64,000 nt of DNA from NCBI GenBank assembly GCA_911728435.2, contig OU452204.1, forward strand, positions 1,302,001 to 1,366,000, read 5' to 3'. Within the stretch, counting starts at the first letter, position 1; each line of letters opens with the position of its first letter. Below are positions 21,488-32,500 of the stretch, one piece after another. Source of the stretch: Apoderus coryli (lineage: Eukaryota > Arthropoda > Insecta > Coleoptera > Attelabidae). The position numbers and the translations under genes were made by a program. The notes under the pieces are model-generated. The model searched no databases, was not told the origin of the DNA, and worked only from the letters and a program-made list of their open reading frames with translations.

Positions 21488-21554
21488 CATCACTCCTCTT
21501 CAAATGGATTACTTCATAAAAAATAATATATTATTTATTAGACTATGGTTTAAC

Positions 21555-21950
21555 AGCCGTTCAATCCTGATCATATAAAAGACGTTCATTAAATTTATAT
21601 ATTTTATTTAAATTAATTATATTAAATTTAAAAGTTATTTGATGGTGTGTTTCAATGTTATTTATTTAGTTTCTAAAACTGTGGTTCTACCGTTAGTTAT
21701 AGTTATAGCACAGCGAATATTAGCTGTGGTTATAGCATAGAATACGGAACCTACGCTACGGTTCCTGATTCTGTGGTTGTAGTTAAGAAAATGGATTCGG
21801 TAGGTAAGTACATATATGTTGAGATTGGATCTCTTAACCTAAACCACCAATATGCACAAACACAGAGAAGTTTTCCAAACATAATACTTTGATTACTCAT
21901 TTCAACAACATTCATGAGATAGATATTAAACAATCCGTTTTACATTTTAG
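21555..21950. other. No gene recognised
   Basis: Flank of the Penelope composite. A short ATG frame with a GTAAGT donor near 21791-21805 could be a first exon of the Mutator-like relic that follows, but its phase does not match, so it is not called. Confidence 0.3.
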
Positions 21951-22446
21951 AGTTTTTGAAGATTTTACAGCTTGGAGACAACAGGAAAACAGAGAAGTGG
22001 ACTATGCTTGCCGTAGTAGGAATAAATGTCATAATGGAGAAGAAATTATATTATATAACTGCAATAGAAGCGATTCTAGAGGTTGGGCATTTATTCACCT
22101 ACTTAATAATACAGGTGTTTGTGGAAATCTTGCTTTTAGGTATTGTAAGTTCATGTACAAAACGTAGCATAAATATTGGAGGTTCTATTCGTATTGGTGG
22201 AATGTGCCCCTCACGAATTTCCGTCAATGTAGCAACAGATGATAACAAATTAATGTAATTTTACTGCTATAGGTTTATATTAATTTTTTAACAGGTTCTG
22301 TACAAGTAAAACTTGCTGAGAAACATGTGGGACACAGCGACGACTTAAGAACAAAAAGATTATCAAATGCAGAGCAACACATTATTGTTTCCCAGTTAAT
22401 GGCAGGAGTATTCAGGATGCTAGAACGATTCATCATAATCAGTTAG
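21951..22446 (+). pseudogene. Mutator-like transposase N-terminal relic with introns
   Basis: After an acceptor TTTTAG, 21951-22081 encodes FEDFTAWRQQENREVDYACRSR...YNCNRSDSRG. Removing a candidate intron 22082-22139 (GTTGGG...TTTTAG) joins it in phase to IVSSCTKRSINIGGSIRIGGMCPSRISVNV. Further on (22294-22446) is GSVQVKLAEKHVGHSDDL...LSNAEQHIIVSQLMAGV. This order (F.eF..W, NRSG-like, GS.KI...CP, then H.GH) is that of the FAR1/FLYWCH-like N-terminal part of animal Mutator (Phantom-type) transposases. The catalytic domain is missing. It lies 25 bp before an AGCATAC-type element end, which may be its own terminus. Confidence 0.6.
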
Positions 22447-22469
22447 AAAGACTAATTTTGGTACCACTT

Positions 22470-23050
22470 TACATACTATTTTTTATTGTTACTTGTATTA
22501 TACAATATGTATAAGGTATTTGTTTATATTAGATTTGTTTGGTGTTGTACCTTATAATATATATCTGGATGTATGGTAGTGGTGTATTTATATTAATTTG
22601 TATGTTCATTGTAATTATTATTTATTATAATTGTGTATAATGTAATATCTATAGCTAAAAATAAACTATTGCGAATAATGTGCCTTTTTTTATTTCCAGA
22701 CTTCCTATCTGTAATGCATAAAATGATTTTAAAATTAGACAGGTATCTTCAAATTATCCATAAATATATTTGAGTATCGTTTTTCCGATATACGAATGAA
22801 GGTTTTTCAGCTAGGTATATCAAGAAATGCCTACTACAAAGGAAAGTTCAACAGACTTTCTTAGCGAATACCTTATACATATTAATATTTAAATTATTTT
22901 ACTGAAAAACTCATCCCAATTAAATATCGACTAAATTTCAGTTGCAAAATAAGTTGCATAGCGGTTAAATTCAAATTCAAAAGCGCGCCAAGGAAAGCCC
23001 CGCCCCAAATGCTCTGATTGGCTCGGCACGTTGGCATTTTAATGTATGCT
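22470..23050 (+). repeat. AGCATAC-type element, right end (partial)
   Basis: Matches 11430-12024 and 54270-54833, and ends in the same ...TTTTAATGTATGCT. It starts abruptly near 22470, right after the Mutator-like relic. Its terminus is overlapped by the target site of the P-like element that follows. Confidence 0.7.
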
Positions 23051-23079
23051 AGCCACAAAAATCTTATATTATATATATA

Positions 23080-25346
23080 CAGGGTGTCCCCTCTCAATTG
23101 GAAAAAACTTCTGGGGCGTATTGAGGAACCACAGACAAGCAGTTTGAGATAACAGACTGATGTCCGGAAGTGCATGGTTTTCAAAATACAGGGTGTCAAA
23201 GTTTTTTCAAAAAACCTTTTTTTATCAATATCTCGAAAGAGACGTTAACCGATTTTCTTGAAATTCGCTGGTGATGTAAGCTTAATAAGACGCTCAGTTA
23301 GCACTAATTAAATGTTAATTATGACTTCCGCGGCGCCCCGGGGGACAGTGTCACGAATAAAAATGACACAAAAATGTACGCTACTGACTTTTTTTGAAAA
23401 TTTTATATTTTTTTCCGAAAGCTCAGTTAAAAATACAACTTTTTTGTCACTTGATATTTTTTCGTATCTCTTTCCCTTTTTGAGAAAAAATTTTTATTAA
23501 AAACTTTATTAAAAGGTCCATTATTATTAGAAAGAAAAACAAGGAGGCTTTTTTACAAATAATTTATTATTAATAGTGGAGCAAATGCTCAACGTGTTCA
23601 CCATGCATTTCGATGCATTTTCTGCACCTGTCGAGCCAGGATTCGCGCACCCGAGCAAACACGCCTGGATCGTTCGCGATAAATTCCGCTGCCACCACAA
23701 CTCTAGCAACTAGGTCCTCCATTGTCGGCACAGGATAGATCAACCATTCTATTTCGCCCCAAAGAAAAAAGTCCAGGGGGACCAAGTCCGGCGAGCTTGC
23801 TGGCCAAGGGACGGGACCACCTCTACCAATCCACCTGTTGTTGTAGGTTTGGTCGAGGTAACCTCTCACGGTGCGCGCAAAATGCGCTGGACAACCATCG
23901 TGTTGGAACCAGGCCTCTCTACGCAACTGGAGGGGTACATCTTCCAGCAGCTCGGGCAGAATATCTCGCAAAAAAACTAGATCGCTATTCCCGTTGAGGT
24001 GATCAGGTAGAACGTATGGCCCAATCAAATGGTCGCCCAGAAAACCTGCCCAAACATTAACACCAAACTTCTGCTGATATCCTCTGATGTGCGTAGCATG
24101 GGGATTTTGTTCGCTCCACTCGTGGTTATTACGAGGATTGAATGTCCCCTCGCGCGAAAATCCTTTTTCATCGCTCGTGAAGATTATACTTAAAAAATCA
24201 GCGTTTTCATCCGCTTGACCGAGCAACCACTCGCAGAACTCGAGCCGCCGAGGAGCGTCGCCAGGCAGTAGATGCTGCACCTTTTGAAGTTTAAATGGAT
24301 GCAGATCGTGGATTTTCAATACAAGATAGACAGTATTTTTGCTGCAATCAAGTCGCGACGCAATCTGACGAGTGCTAGTGTTGGGCTCATTCTGAATGCG
24401 TGCCATGACTTCATCCTCAACGGCATCTCTGATCGGACACTGCCTTGCAAATTCTCGAATAGGCTGCAAAGATAACAAAGCCTCTTAGATTGGCTGTAAA
24501 ACAGAAACGCGCAAGAAAAAAACACAGAAAGTTGCCATTTCTGCAATACTTACCACGAATGAGCCGGTCTCCCGTAGATTTTGATTAATTTTGACAAATA
24601 TCTTATGGTTTGGCAATTCACGATTTGGGAACCGCTGCCCGTACAACCGTTGTGCTAACAAAGAATTACCGTGCGCTTCCCCATACAAGAGATGCATATC
24701 TGTAAGCTCGGCTAATTCAAAACGATTCATTTTTGCAATTAGTGTAACGTTTGAAGATAATTAAGTATTTATAAACTGACACTTTTACTAAAGTTTGACA
24801 TGTTTATGTGTTACCATGACAACATTGTTTTGTTTTAGATTTTCACTAATAATAATAAATTATTTGTAAAACAGCCTCCTTGTTTATCTTTCTAATAATA
24901 ATGAACCTTTTAATAAAGTTTCTAATAAAAAATTTTTCTCGAGAACGGAGCTCTCTATACGAAAAAATATCAAGTGACAAAAAAGTTGTATTTTTAACTG
25001 AGCTTTCGGAAAAAAATATAAAATTTTCAAAAAAAGTCAATAGCGTACATTTTTTTGTCATTTTTATTCGTGACACTGTCCACCGGGGCGCCACTGGAAG
25101 TCATAATTAACATTTAATTAGTGCTAACTGAGCGTCTTATTAAGCTTACATCACCAGCGAATTTCAAGAAAATCGGTTAACGTCTCTTTTGAGATATTGA
25201 TAAAAAAATGTTTTTTGAAAAAAACTTTGACACCCTGTATTTTGAATACCATGCACTTCCGGACATCAGTCTCTTATCTCAAACTGCTTGTCTATGGTTC
25301 CTCAATATGCCCCAGAAGTTTTTTCCAATTGAGAGGGGACACCCTG
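23080..25346 (-). mobile_element. Mariner/Tc1-superfamily transposon with ~500-bp inverted ends
   Basis: Both termini read CAGGGTGTCCCCTCTCAATT inward, with TA on each side (23078-23079, 25347-25348). Inverted repeats reach 23577 and start again at 24842, so the right-hand stop codon region lies in the repeat. It sits inside the left terminal repeat of the P-like element. One transposase gene fills the centre. Confidence 0.9.
23570..24730 (-). CDS. DDE/D transposase with one intron
   Basis: Two exons on the minus strand: 24554-24730 and 23570-24463. The 90-bp intron starts GTAAGTATT and ends TTTGCAG; both exons are multiples of three and the join keeps frame. The product is about 356 residues. 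Exon 1 encodes an N-terminal HTH region (MNRFELAELTDMHLLYGEA...FVKINQNLRETGSF), exon 2 a second HTH (STRQIASRLDCSKNTV) and the catalytic domain with D in FTSDEKGF, D in FQHDGCPAH and D in SPDLVPLDFFLWG. The last two are 36 residues apart, as in the related transposase at 9126-10199. No disruption seen. Without the intron the two exons are in different frames, which supports splicing. Confidence 0.85.
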
Positions 25347-25740
25347 TATATACTCTAGAATGATAATCCCGTAGTACAAAAATGTAACCAAAAGTGTAGA
25401 GCTGTCCATAATGCGCATGATCACCAGTAACTTATTTTTCAACTGGACCGGCTTTGATTAAATGTAATATTACTGTTATAGGTATATTTAAAATTAAATT
25501 TTACCATTTGGTAATTCAAATAAAAAAATGGAATAAAGGAATTTAAGAAATAAAAAATTACAATAAATATCTAAATACTTTATTGTCTAACAGGTACAAC
25601 CCAATAATAATAAATCTAAGCAGAAACGAGAAATAAGTAAAAATTCTAATACTGGAAAATATCGTAAGGACTTGAGCATTCTAATTATTTATTTTATTAT
25701 TATATAATATTTGTTTGTTTATACAACCACCTTAGGCCTC

Positions 25741-26405
25741 TTACCTCTCTACAGCCTTCAATGAAGGGGTGCAAGAAACAGTGACTTCACAAATATTTTC
25801 CGTGTCCATGTAAACCACTTCCATATCATCCGTACTACTCGCAATAGTATTTTGTGACAAAACATGGTTGGTAGAACTTTTATTCTCAGCAATTTCATGG
25901 AGGATTCTATAATTAAGTCTATTCCAGTTTAACAACAGAATTCAAACGAACTTTGTATACCTACACAACGTAGGAAATATATTCTTGACATACATATCAT
26001 GTATTTTTGACAGACTGCTTTTAAGTAAACAGTGTCTTGATATCAAACGATTAAGAATTTAACTTCCACTCTCATTTACATAATCTCTTCTTTTCAACCT
26101 AAGTTTGGGAACTGCATCGGGTACGAGGGTGATCCTCTTGCCGTCTTCTCTACAAATGATATCTTCTGCAGGGAAATGCTTACTGCATATGACATTCCCA
26201 TCACATACATTTTCTGTACTAGGATCCCAATGCCCGCATCCAAACATCATGTCTTTTTTTTGTCAAGCTAAAAATGAGTATCATGTCAATGGTATCATAT
26301 TGACTCAAACTGAGACTGTTAGAAACCCGAAACAATAACTTACTGAAAATATTTAATACCAGGAATGAGACCTTCATTTTTACACCACAACACTATACAC
26401 CTCAT
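25741..26405 (-). pseudogene. THAP-domain exons of P-like copy 1
   Basis: Minus strand from ATG at 26405: MRCIVLWCKNEG...IKYF, donor GTAAGT, then about 26250-26059 with DGNVICSKHFPAEDIICREDGKRITLVPDAVPKL (the THAP CSKHF box and its C-terminal AVP block), then 25935-25741 with ENKSSTNHVLSQNTIASSTDDMEVV. The second block has slipped frame just before the CSKHF box; the same slip is in copy 2, so it predates amplification. The DNA-binding end of a P-type transposase without its catalytic part. Confidence 0.7.
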
Positions 26406-26957
26406 TGTTAATTAAATAAACGAACTAAAACCAAAATAACAAATATTAAAAACAATTTTAATCACAAATAGGTATATCTATCAACAATTAAAATATACCA
26501 CGAATAAAACCATAACTCAATTATAAAACCTATCTGAATTGTTGTGAAGCCGACTCTGACAGATATTCCCACTACGAGAAATGTCATTTGCGAAAACAGA
26601 CGCTGTTGCGAAATCTCCTAAATTTAATAAGATTTGGAAAAAAATGTTTCGTTCATATTGCTGAAAACTAAACAGTATGCAATTTTACCGATAACATTTA
26701 ATTATTTGATTTTGTCAAGCAATTTCGTATGACGCAACATATGGATTTATTTATAAAACAGATATGTCGCATAAATTCTGTAAGGCGAACGACAAAATAG
26801 TTTTAAATATGGCAGCTTTGTACTGAAAATAAGTTACTGAGGAGCATGCGTAGTTCGTGAAAACTCTGCATACACGTTACACTTTTTGGAATTCGGCTGG
26901 ATTTAATTAGCATTCTAGAGTACATATATTATAATATAAGATTTCTATGATGCTAGC

Positions 26958-27472
26958 TCATTCTCCCTTCTCCATATCTCTGGTCACATGTCATGTTTTA
27001 AAAATTATCCATTATGCACTAAAATTATGCATTATAAGTTGGCTAAACCCGCCTTTAGTTTAATAAGTATATAATCTAACTTTTGAAGAGATCAAAATAC
27101 AGGTTCTGGTAAACTTGGGGACCCACAGAATTTGACACTTTTTCTTAACTTTTTATAAAGCTTACCTTAAATAGAGATGAATTAAACCAAAAAATCAATG
27201 GATCATACAGTTTTTTGTTCTTAAATAAATAATAACGATCTAAAATGCCTCGCTTCTTTTGGGACAAAAAACGCCATAACCCGCTAATTATATAAATTAT
27301 TTATGGGGTATTCTTCTATTTAGTCATCAAGGGATGACCCACAGAATTCCTACTGAAGACACACAGACCACATTAAACCCCTTTTTTAAGTAAAATAAAT
27401 TTGCTAAAATATTAAGATAGGGTTAGTGTGTGACAAGTTTATTTACATTTACCAATTCTACCAAACAAGAAT
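26958..27472. other. No gene; short dispersed repeat
   Basis: 26958-27050 resembles, inverted, the block at 6180-6320. The rest is AT-rich with no recognisable frame. Confidence 0.35.
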
Positions 27473-27829
27473 AGGGTTATTCTTTCGTACTGAACTAAGT
27501 GAACAATCTGAAAATTATCAGTTCATTCACGATTGCCGCTTACTGATCAACCTCTAGGTACCGGTTAGTTCGTTCAGTTAACAGTTAACCTCTAAAAGTA
27601 TTGAATATTGAGAGATAATAATTGGAATATGACTTCGAATCAAACCAATAAATTGTAGAAGTTTAAAACATGGATAATAATATCATGGAAGAAATAATTT
27701 TCCAGTTTTCAGAGCAGATTTGGTTGTTTTCACAAGTTTTCGAAGTTAAGTGAAAGACAATCACAAAAAAGATGATCTTTCGGTTTCGCCAAATATTCAG
27801 TTCAGTATAATCACATGGCATACATTAGT
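27473..27829 (+). mobile_element. AGGGTTATTCTTTCGTA-ended MITE, right end lost
   Basis: Starts AGGGTTATTCTTTCGTA and follows the family at 40639-41095, with an internal deletion after the first 60 bases and truncation at about 27829. No coding capacity. Confidence 0.7.
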
Positions 27830-27834
27830 TAGGT

Positions 27835-28110
27835 AGTTTCGTTTGTTGGGTTGGGTAGTTAGGTTAGTCTGGGTGAGTTATATTGGGGTAGTTCCGTTAG
27901 ATTGTGTTGGGTTAGGTAGTTAGGTTAGTTTGTGTGAGTTATATTGGGTTAATTTGAGTTACTTTATGGTAGTGTGCTTATATTGGGGTAGTTTGGTTAG
28001 ATTAGATTGGGTTGGTTAGGGTTAGGTTAGTTTGATTAGATTGGGTTAGGTAGTTAAGTTAATGTGGGTGAATTATGTTGGGTTGGGTTAGTTGGGTTTG
28101 TTTTAGTTAA
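27835..28110 (+). repeat. Degenerate GGTTAGGTTAG-like minisatellite
   Basis: About 270 bases made of imperfect units of GGTTAGGTTAGT, GGGTTAGGTAGTTAG and GTGAGTTATATTGGG. T and G dominate one strand. TTAGG is the usual insect telomere unit, so this could be an old interstitial telomere-like tract, or simply a T/G-rich minisatellite. No frame. Confidence 0.6.
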
Positions 28111-28284
28111 GGTATTAGTTTAACCATTTAAATATTTGTAGGTGGTGAAATAGATAATTTTTTGATTTTCGTTTATTTATTACTTTCAGTTTTTAAGGTA
28201 CGATTAGACAATACTAATGCAGTACATTTAAAACTCAGTGAAAATAAAATTACTTGGCAACACTGTAAATACTGTGTGATGATC
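28111..28284. other. Short spacer, nothing recognised
   Basis: AT-rich sequence between the minisatellite and the nested cluster. No frame or repeat identified. Confidence 0.3.
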
Positions 28285-28725
28285 AGGGTTATTCTTTCGT
28301 ACTGAACTAAGTGAACAATCTGAAAATTGTCAGTTCATTCACGGTTGTGCGTATTCTTTCGACATCGGTCACTTCTACCAAACTGATTAAAATTCCTACC
28401 CCCCTTCCCGCTTACTTATCAACCTCAGCATACGTTAATTTCCTTTTATACCGAGCCAATGAGAATCATCGTGCGCGCGTCTGCATGTTGTAAGCCGGGT
28501 TTATATAGCATAATCATAAATATATGCATAATAATCACAAAAGTTGAATGCATTGTAATCATAGGCACCATTACAAGAGTCAGTTATAACGCTAATATAC
28601 CTAGTTGTAAGTGTAAATTAACAAATTATAATGTGCAATATCATACAAAACGCAAATTGTGAATTGAGAACTTCAGCTGTACTTCCTCTAAAGCTCAAAA
28701 GTAAATACATACGCTTTACTCATAT

Positions 28726-28751
28726 CAAAGATTAATGTACATTAATCTTTG
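28726..28751. repeat. Micro-palindrome insertion, copy 3
   Basis: 26 bp, a perfect palindrome made of CAAAGATTAATGT and its complement. Flanked by the exact 7-bp direct repeat CTCATAT (28719-28725, 28752-28758). Inside the AGCATAC-type element. Confidence 0.9.
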
Positions 28752-28758
28752 CTCATAT

Positions 28759-29317
28759 TGTTTAAACTAATTTATAATTATGCTTATGTTGTATAAACCG
28801 GGAACTATGGTTAGAATTAAGTCAACGAAAATTGGGATATTGGGATCAAAGAATGAATAGCAAAAATAAAAGACTGGAAGTAATACAAAAATTTGAAATC
28901 TAAAAAACCATATTTATTAACAAAGTAAAACACGATAAAGGTAACTCTAACCGATCCTAATAAATTTAGGTAATGAAAAATAACCAATGAAGACTTGGAA
29001 ATGATATAAATGATTTTTGAATTACATACCATTTTGTAAGACAATTCTAGAAGGGCATGTTCCGTTAATATGCATACTACCACCCGCTTTCATACTGCGA
29101 CTTTTACACAAGCTGGTATAGCCTAACATAAAACAATGGCATTCTGTTATCAATTATTTAGCACATAGGCACAAAAACCTTTAGGATTAGTTCTGTTACA
29201 ATTGTAGACTCCTTCTCGTATGACATGCATAATCTACTTCTCTATTCTCCTGTCCTATCCAGAATGCCATTTCTTCCGCATTCCTAAAATTTAATATTGT
29301 TTCTTTAATACTTACTT
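28759..29317. other. Interior of the AGCATAC-type element, no gene
   Basis: AT-rich, without a recognisable frame on either strand. It ends where Copia-derived sequence starts. Confidence 0.35.
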
Positions 29318-29319
29318 AA

Positions 29320-29501
29320 AATTTGTTTTCTTGAGCTCCAACTAATAGGATTAGGTCGTGGTAGAGGTAATAATTCTAATACATATGTAAGAGCACATGA
29401 AGCGAATGAAAATGCAGGTGAGAAAATTTCATTTTTGGCTTTAAACAATGTAGTAGATATTGATGATGAACATATTTTTATTCTGGATTCTGGAGCTACA
29501 T
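29320..29501 (+). pseudogene. Copia Gag-protease fragment, plus strand
   Basis: Open frame reading GLGRGRGNNSNTYVRAHEAN...ISFLALNN, then FILDSGAT, the Ty1/Copia protease active-site box. It is broken at the protease by the Gypsy 5' LTR at 29502. The remainder of the Copia relic on the other side of the Gypsy (34586-35596) is in the opposite orientation, so this piece has been inverted relative to its own gag. Confidence 0.7.
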
Positions 29502-32500
29502 TGTAGCATAGTTGGCAACATTGCCTTCTGTCAATTGCTATTATTAATGTCATTAATAAACCACTTGTTATTCGACTACACACAAAGAAGGTTGTATTAT
29601 TTATAACCTCCATCCTCCATGTTCCAATATCAATATAATGTTATAATAATATATAATATAACACATGGCGCAGACGAATCCGAACTAATCGCTTGTAATT
29701 ATAATCATCGACAAATTAGACTGCAATAATGGATTTTAGAGGAATACCTCCCATGAGATTTTCTGGGAATTTGTCAGAAAATTGGTCGTTTTGGAAACAA
29801 CGATTTGTAACATATTTAAAAGCAACAGAGATATGTAAGAAAGAGGAATCCACGCAATGTGCACAGCTTCTCACATTAATTGGTGTACAAGGTATTCGTA
29901 TTTACAATACATTTGTTTTTGAGCATGCTGAAGTAGACAAAATTCAAGTATTGCTAAACAAATTTGAGCAGTATTTCATGCCAAAGAAGAATCTGACGTA
30001 TATGAGGCACAAACTTCTCACACGTAAGCAGCACGATGGTGAAACTGTAGAACAATACATTACAGAACTGAAGAATATGGCCTTAAGCTGTGAACTAGGT
30101 GATTTAAAGGACAGTTTGATCAAAGATCTTCTTATTTGTGGCCTGCGAAATGAGGTTACAAGAGAGAAATTATTACATGGTGACCAGAATTCGTTGGATG
30201 ATGTTATCAGGGTGTGCATAAGTGTGGAAGCTATGAAAGAGTGTAACAAAGTAATCACTAATGGACATGGAGCAAATGAAGTGTGTATTGATGCGGTAAC
30301 GAGAAACCAACAACAGAAACGCAAGTACAGAAATCCCGAAGAACGTAAGTGTAGGAGATGCAGCAGACTTCATGGTTATGGTAAATGCCCAGCCTATGGT
30401 CAAAAATGCAACAAGTGTGGTGGTATGAACCACTTCTCATCTTCCTGCAACGTCAATAAAAGGGACGGTAACATTTCTTATTATAATAAGTCTGAAAACT
30501 TTTATAGGAAAAGTAACTTTAAAGCAAAGTTAAGAAATGACAAACAGTCCAGTACCGTATCTTCTGTTAGTCAAGTAAGAAACGTAGATAATTGTAATGA
30601 TTTATCTAATTCGAGTCCAAGAAATTCAGATCTATACGGACAAGTTTTAGACATTTGTGAAAATAATTTTCTCTTCGTAGGTAGCATCACTGAAATGGAA
30701 CAAGGAATCGTGTGTGGCGTAGAGTGCGAGTCATGGGTAGCAAACGTATTAATAAATGAACAAGAAGTACGGATGAAAGTTGACACGGGGTCTATGGCTA
30801 ATATTATACCTGTTGGAATATTACGTAAGATTAGTTTTGATTTTAATAATTTGAAACAAACTAGTGTGTCTTTGGCCTCTTATACTGGAGATCCTCTGCC
30901 GATAATCGGAGAATGTTATTTAAATTGTACATATAATAATATCGAAAAAGCTTTAAATTTTTATGCTGTTGATTTGGATAGTTGTTGCTTGTTGGGTCTC
31001 AAAGCGTGTCAGCAGTTTCAGTTGATAAATATACATTCAGTGGACAAAATCGAGCATTTTCCCGCTGCGGATTTTCGTAGTTTAATAAATAAATACGATT
31101 TTCTATTTAGTGGTGTAGGCTGTCTAAAGAAACCCTACCACATTGAGTTAAAAGCAGATGCAAAGCCGTTGGCTTGCTTGCCTAGAAGAGTACCTTTTGC
31201 GGTTCAGGAAAAATTGCGAGAGAGTTTGAATCAGTTAGAGAGGGATCGAATGATAGTTAGGGACGAAGGTAGTGCTGAATGGGTTAATCCAATTGTACTG
31301 GTCCATAAACGTCTCACAAATACAATTAGAATATGTTTAGATCCATTTGCTCTCAATAAGTATATAAAAAGGCATTATTTCCATATCCCAACAATTGAGG
31401 AATTAACTTCCAAGTTTGCGGGTTGTAAAGTATTCAGTACTCTGGATGCTTCCCAGGGTTTCATGCAAATTAAACTTGATTATGAGAGTTCGAAACTATG
31501 TACTTTCGCAACACCCATGGGGCGATATCGTTTTCTAAGGTTGCCGTATGGATTGGCAAGTGCACCCGAGGTGTTTCAGGAACGTATGGCGGAAATTTTT
31601 GGAAATATTGAGGGTTGTGACGTGTACATCGATGACATAATTGTCTATTCTGGCGACATGCGTTGTCACCTCAAGACTTTGTCAACAATTTTTGAGAGGG
31701 CTAAACAGTATAATATCAGATTTAATAAGGCTAAGTGTAAATTCGGTTTGAGTAAGGTTAGCTATATGGGTCACATTTTTTCCGAAGGAGGTATAGCACC
31801 TGATGATACAAAAGTAGAGGCAATAAAAAATATGCCAACCCCTCAAAATAAGCAGGATGTACAGAAATTCCTAGGTTTAGTAAACTATGTAGGTAGATTT
31901 ATCAACAATCTATCCGAGAAGACGTCAGTATTGCGAAATCTTCTAAGAAAGGACTTGTGTTTCGTTTGGGCTGAAGAACAACAAAAATGTTTTGATATGT
32001 TGAGGAATATTGTCAGTCAAACCCCAGCTCTTAGATTTTTCGACCCTAATCTGCCTGTTACCATCACCGTGGATGCTTCTCAGAATGGTATGGGGGCGGC
32101 GATTGTTCAAGATGGCGTTCCTTGTGCCTATGCAAGTCGAGCATTCACTGAGTGTCAAAAAAGATATGCACAAATTGAAAAGGAGTTATATAGTATACTT
32201 TTTGGCTGCATTAAGTTTCATCAATATGTTTTCGCTAGGAGATTTGTGGTTGAAACTGATCATAAGCCCTTAATTTCAATTATAAAGAAACCTATTAATT
32301 CGTGTCCTGCTAGACTACAGCGTATGCTTATTCAGCTTAGAAAATATGATTTTGATCTGGTTTACAGACCTGGAAAAGAACTTATAGTTGCTGATGCTCT
32401 GTCTCGCGCTTATGAAAACAAAATATTTGAAGATAATATTGATCTAGAGATAGACGAACAAGTTTGCTTAGTGTCTGGGTTTTTAAATGCAACTAACGAA

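Larger units (their letters stand above)
13698..21547. mobile_element. Penelope composite: full element plus inverted truncated copy
   Basis: Left part (minus strand) is pLTR-ORF-pLTR: 17514-17915, 14861-17497 and 13718-14122. Right part (plus strand) begins abruptly inside the ORF at about 17913 and runs to a third pLTR at 21083-21487. The two parts form an inverted repeat of about 3.6 kb that looks identical. The outermost 23 bases are inverted copies of each other (CATAGTC inward), and outside them is a 7-bp direct repeat GTTTAAC (13691-13697, 21548-21554). A 34-bp extension (21488-21521), repeating the start of the ORF, is present only on the right. The structure fits one integration event with template switching. 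Confidence 0.88.
23054..26949 (-). mobile_element. P-like THAP element copy 1, split by a mariner-type insertion
   Basis: Ends start CACAAAAATCTTATATTAT on the left and CATAGAAATCTTATATTAT inward from the right, followed by a CTCTAGAATG block. Perfect 8-bp target duplication ATGCTAGC (23046-23053, 26950-26957), as made by P and hAT transposases. Without the 2267-bp insert and its TA, the element is 1627 bp, the size of copy 2 at 36760-38385 and in the opposite orientation. It carries THAP exons but no catalytic domain. Confidence 0.88.

Noticed and set aside
21791..21805. Tiny first exon for the Mutator-like relic
   Set aside because: Donor is good but the phase does not match the acceptor at 21951.
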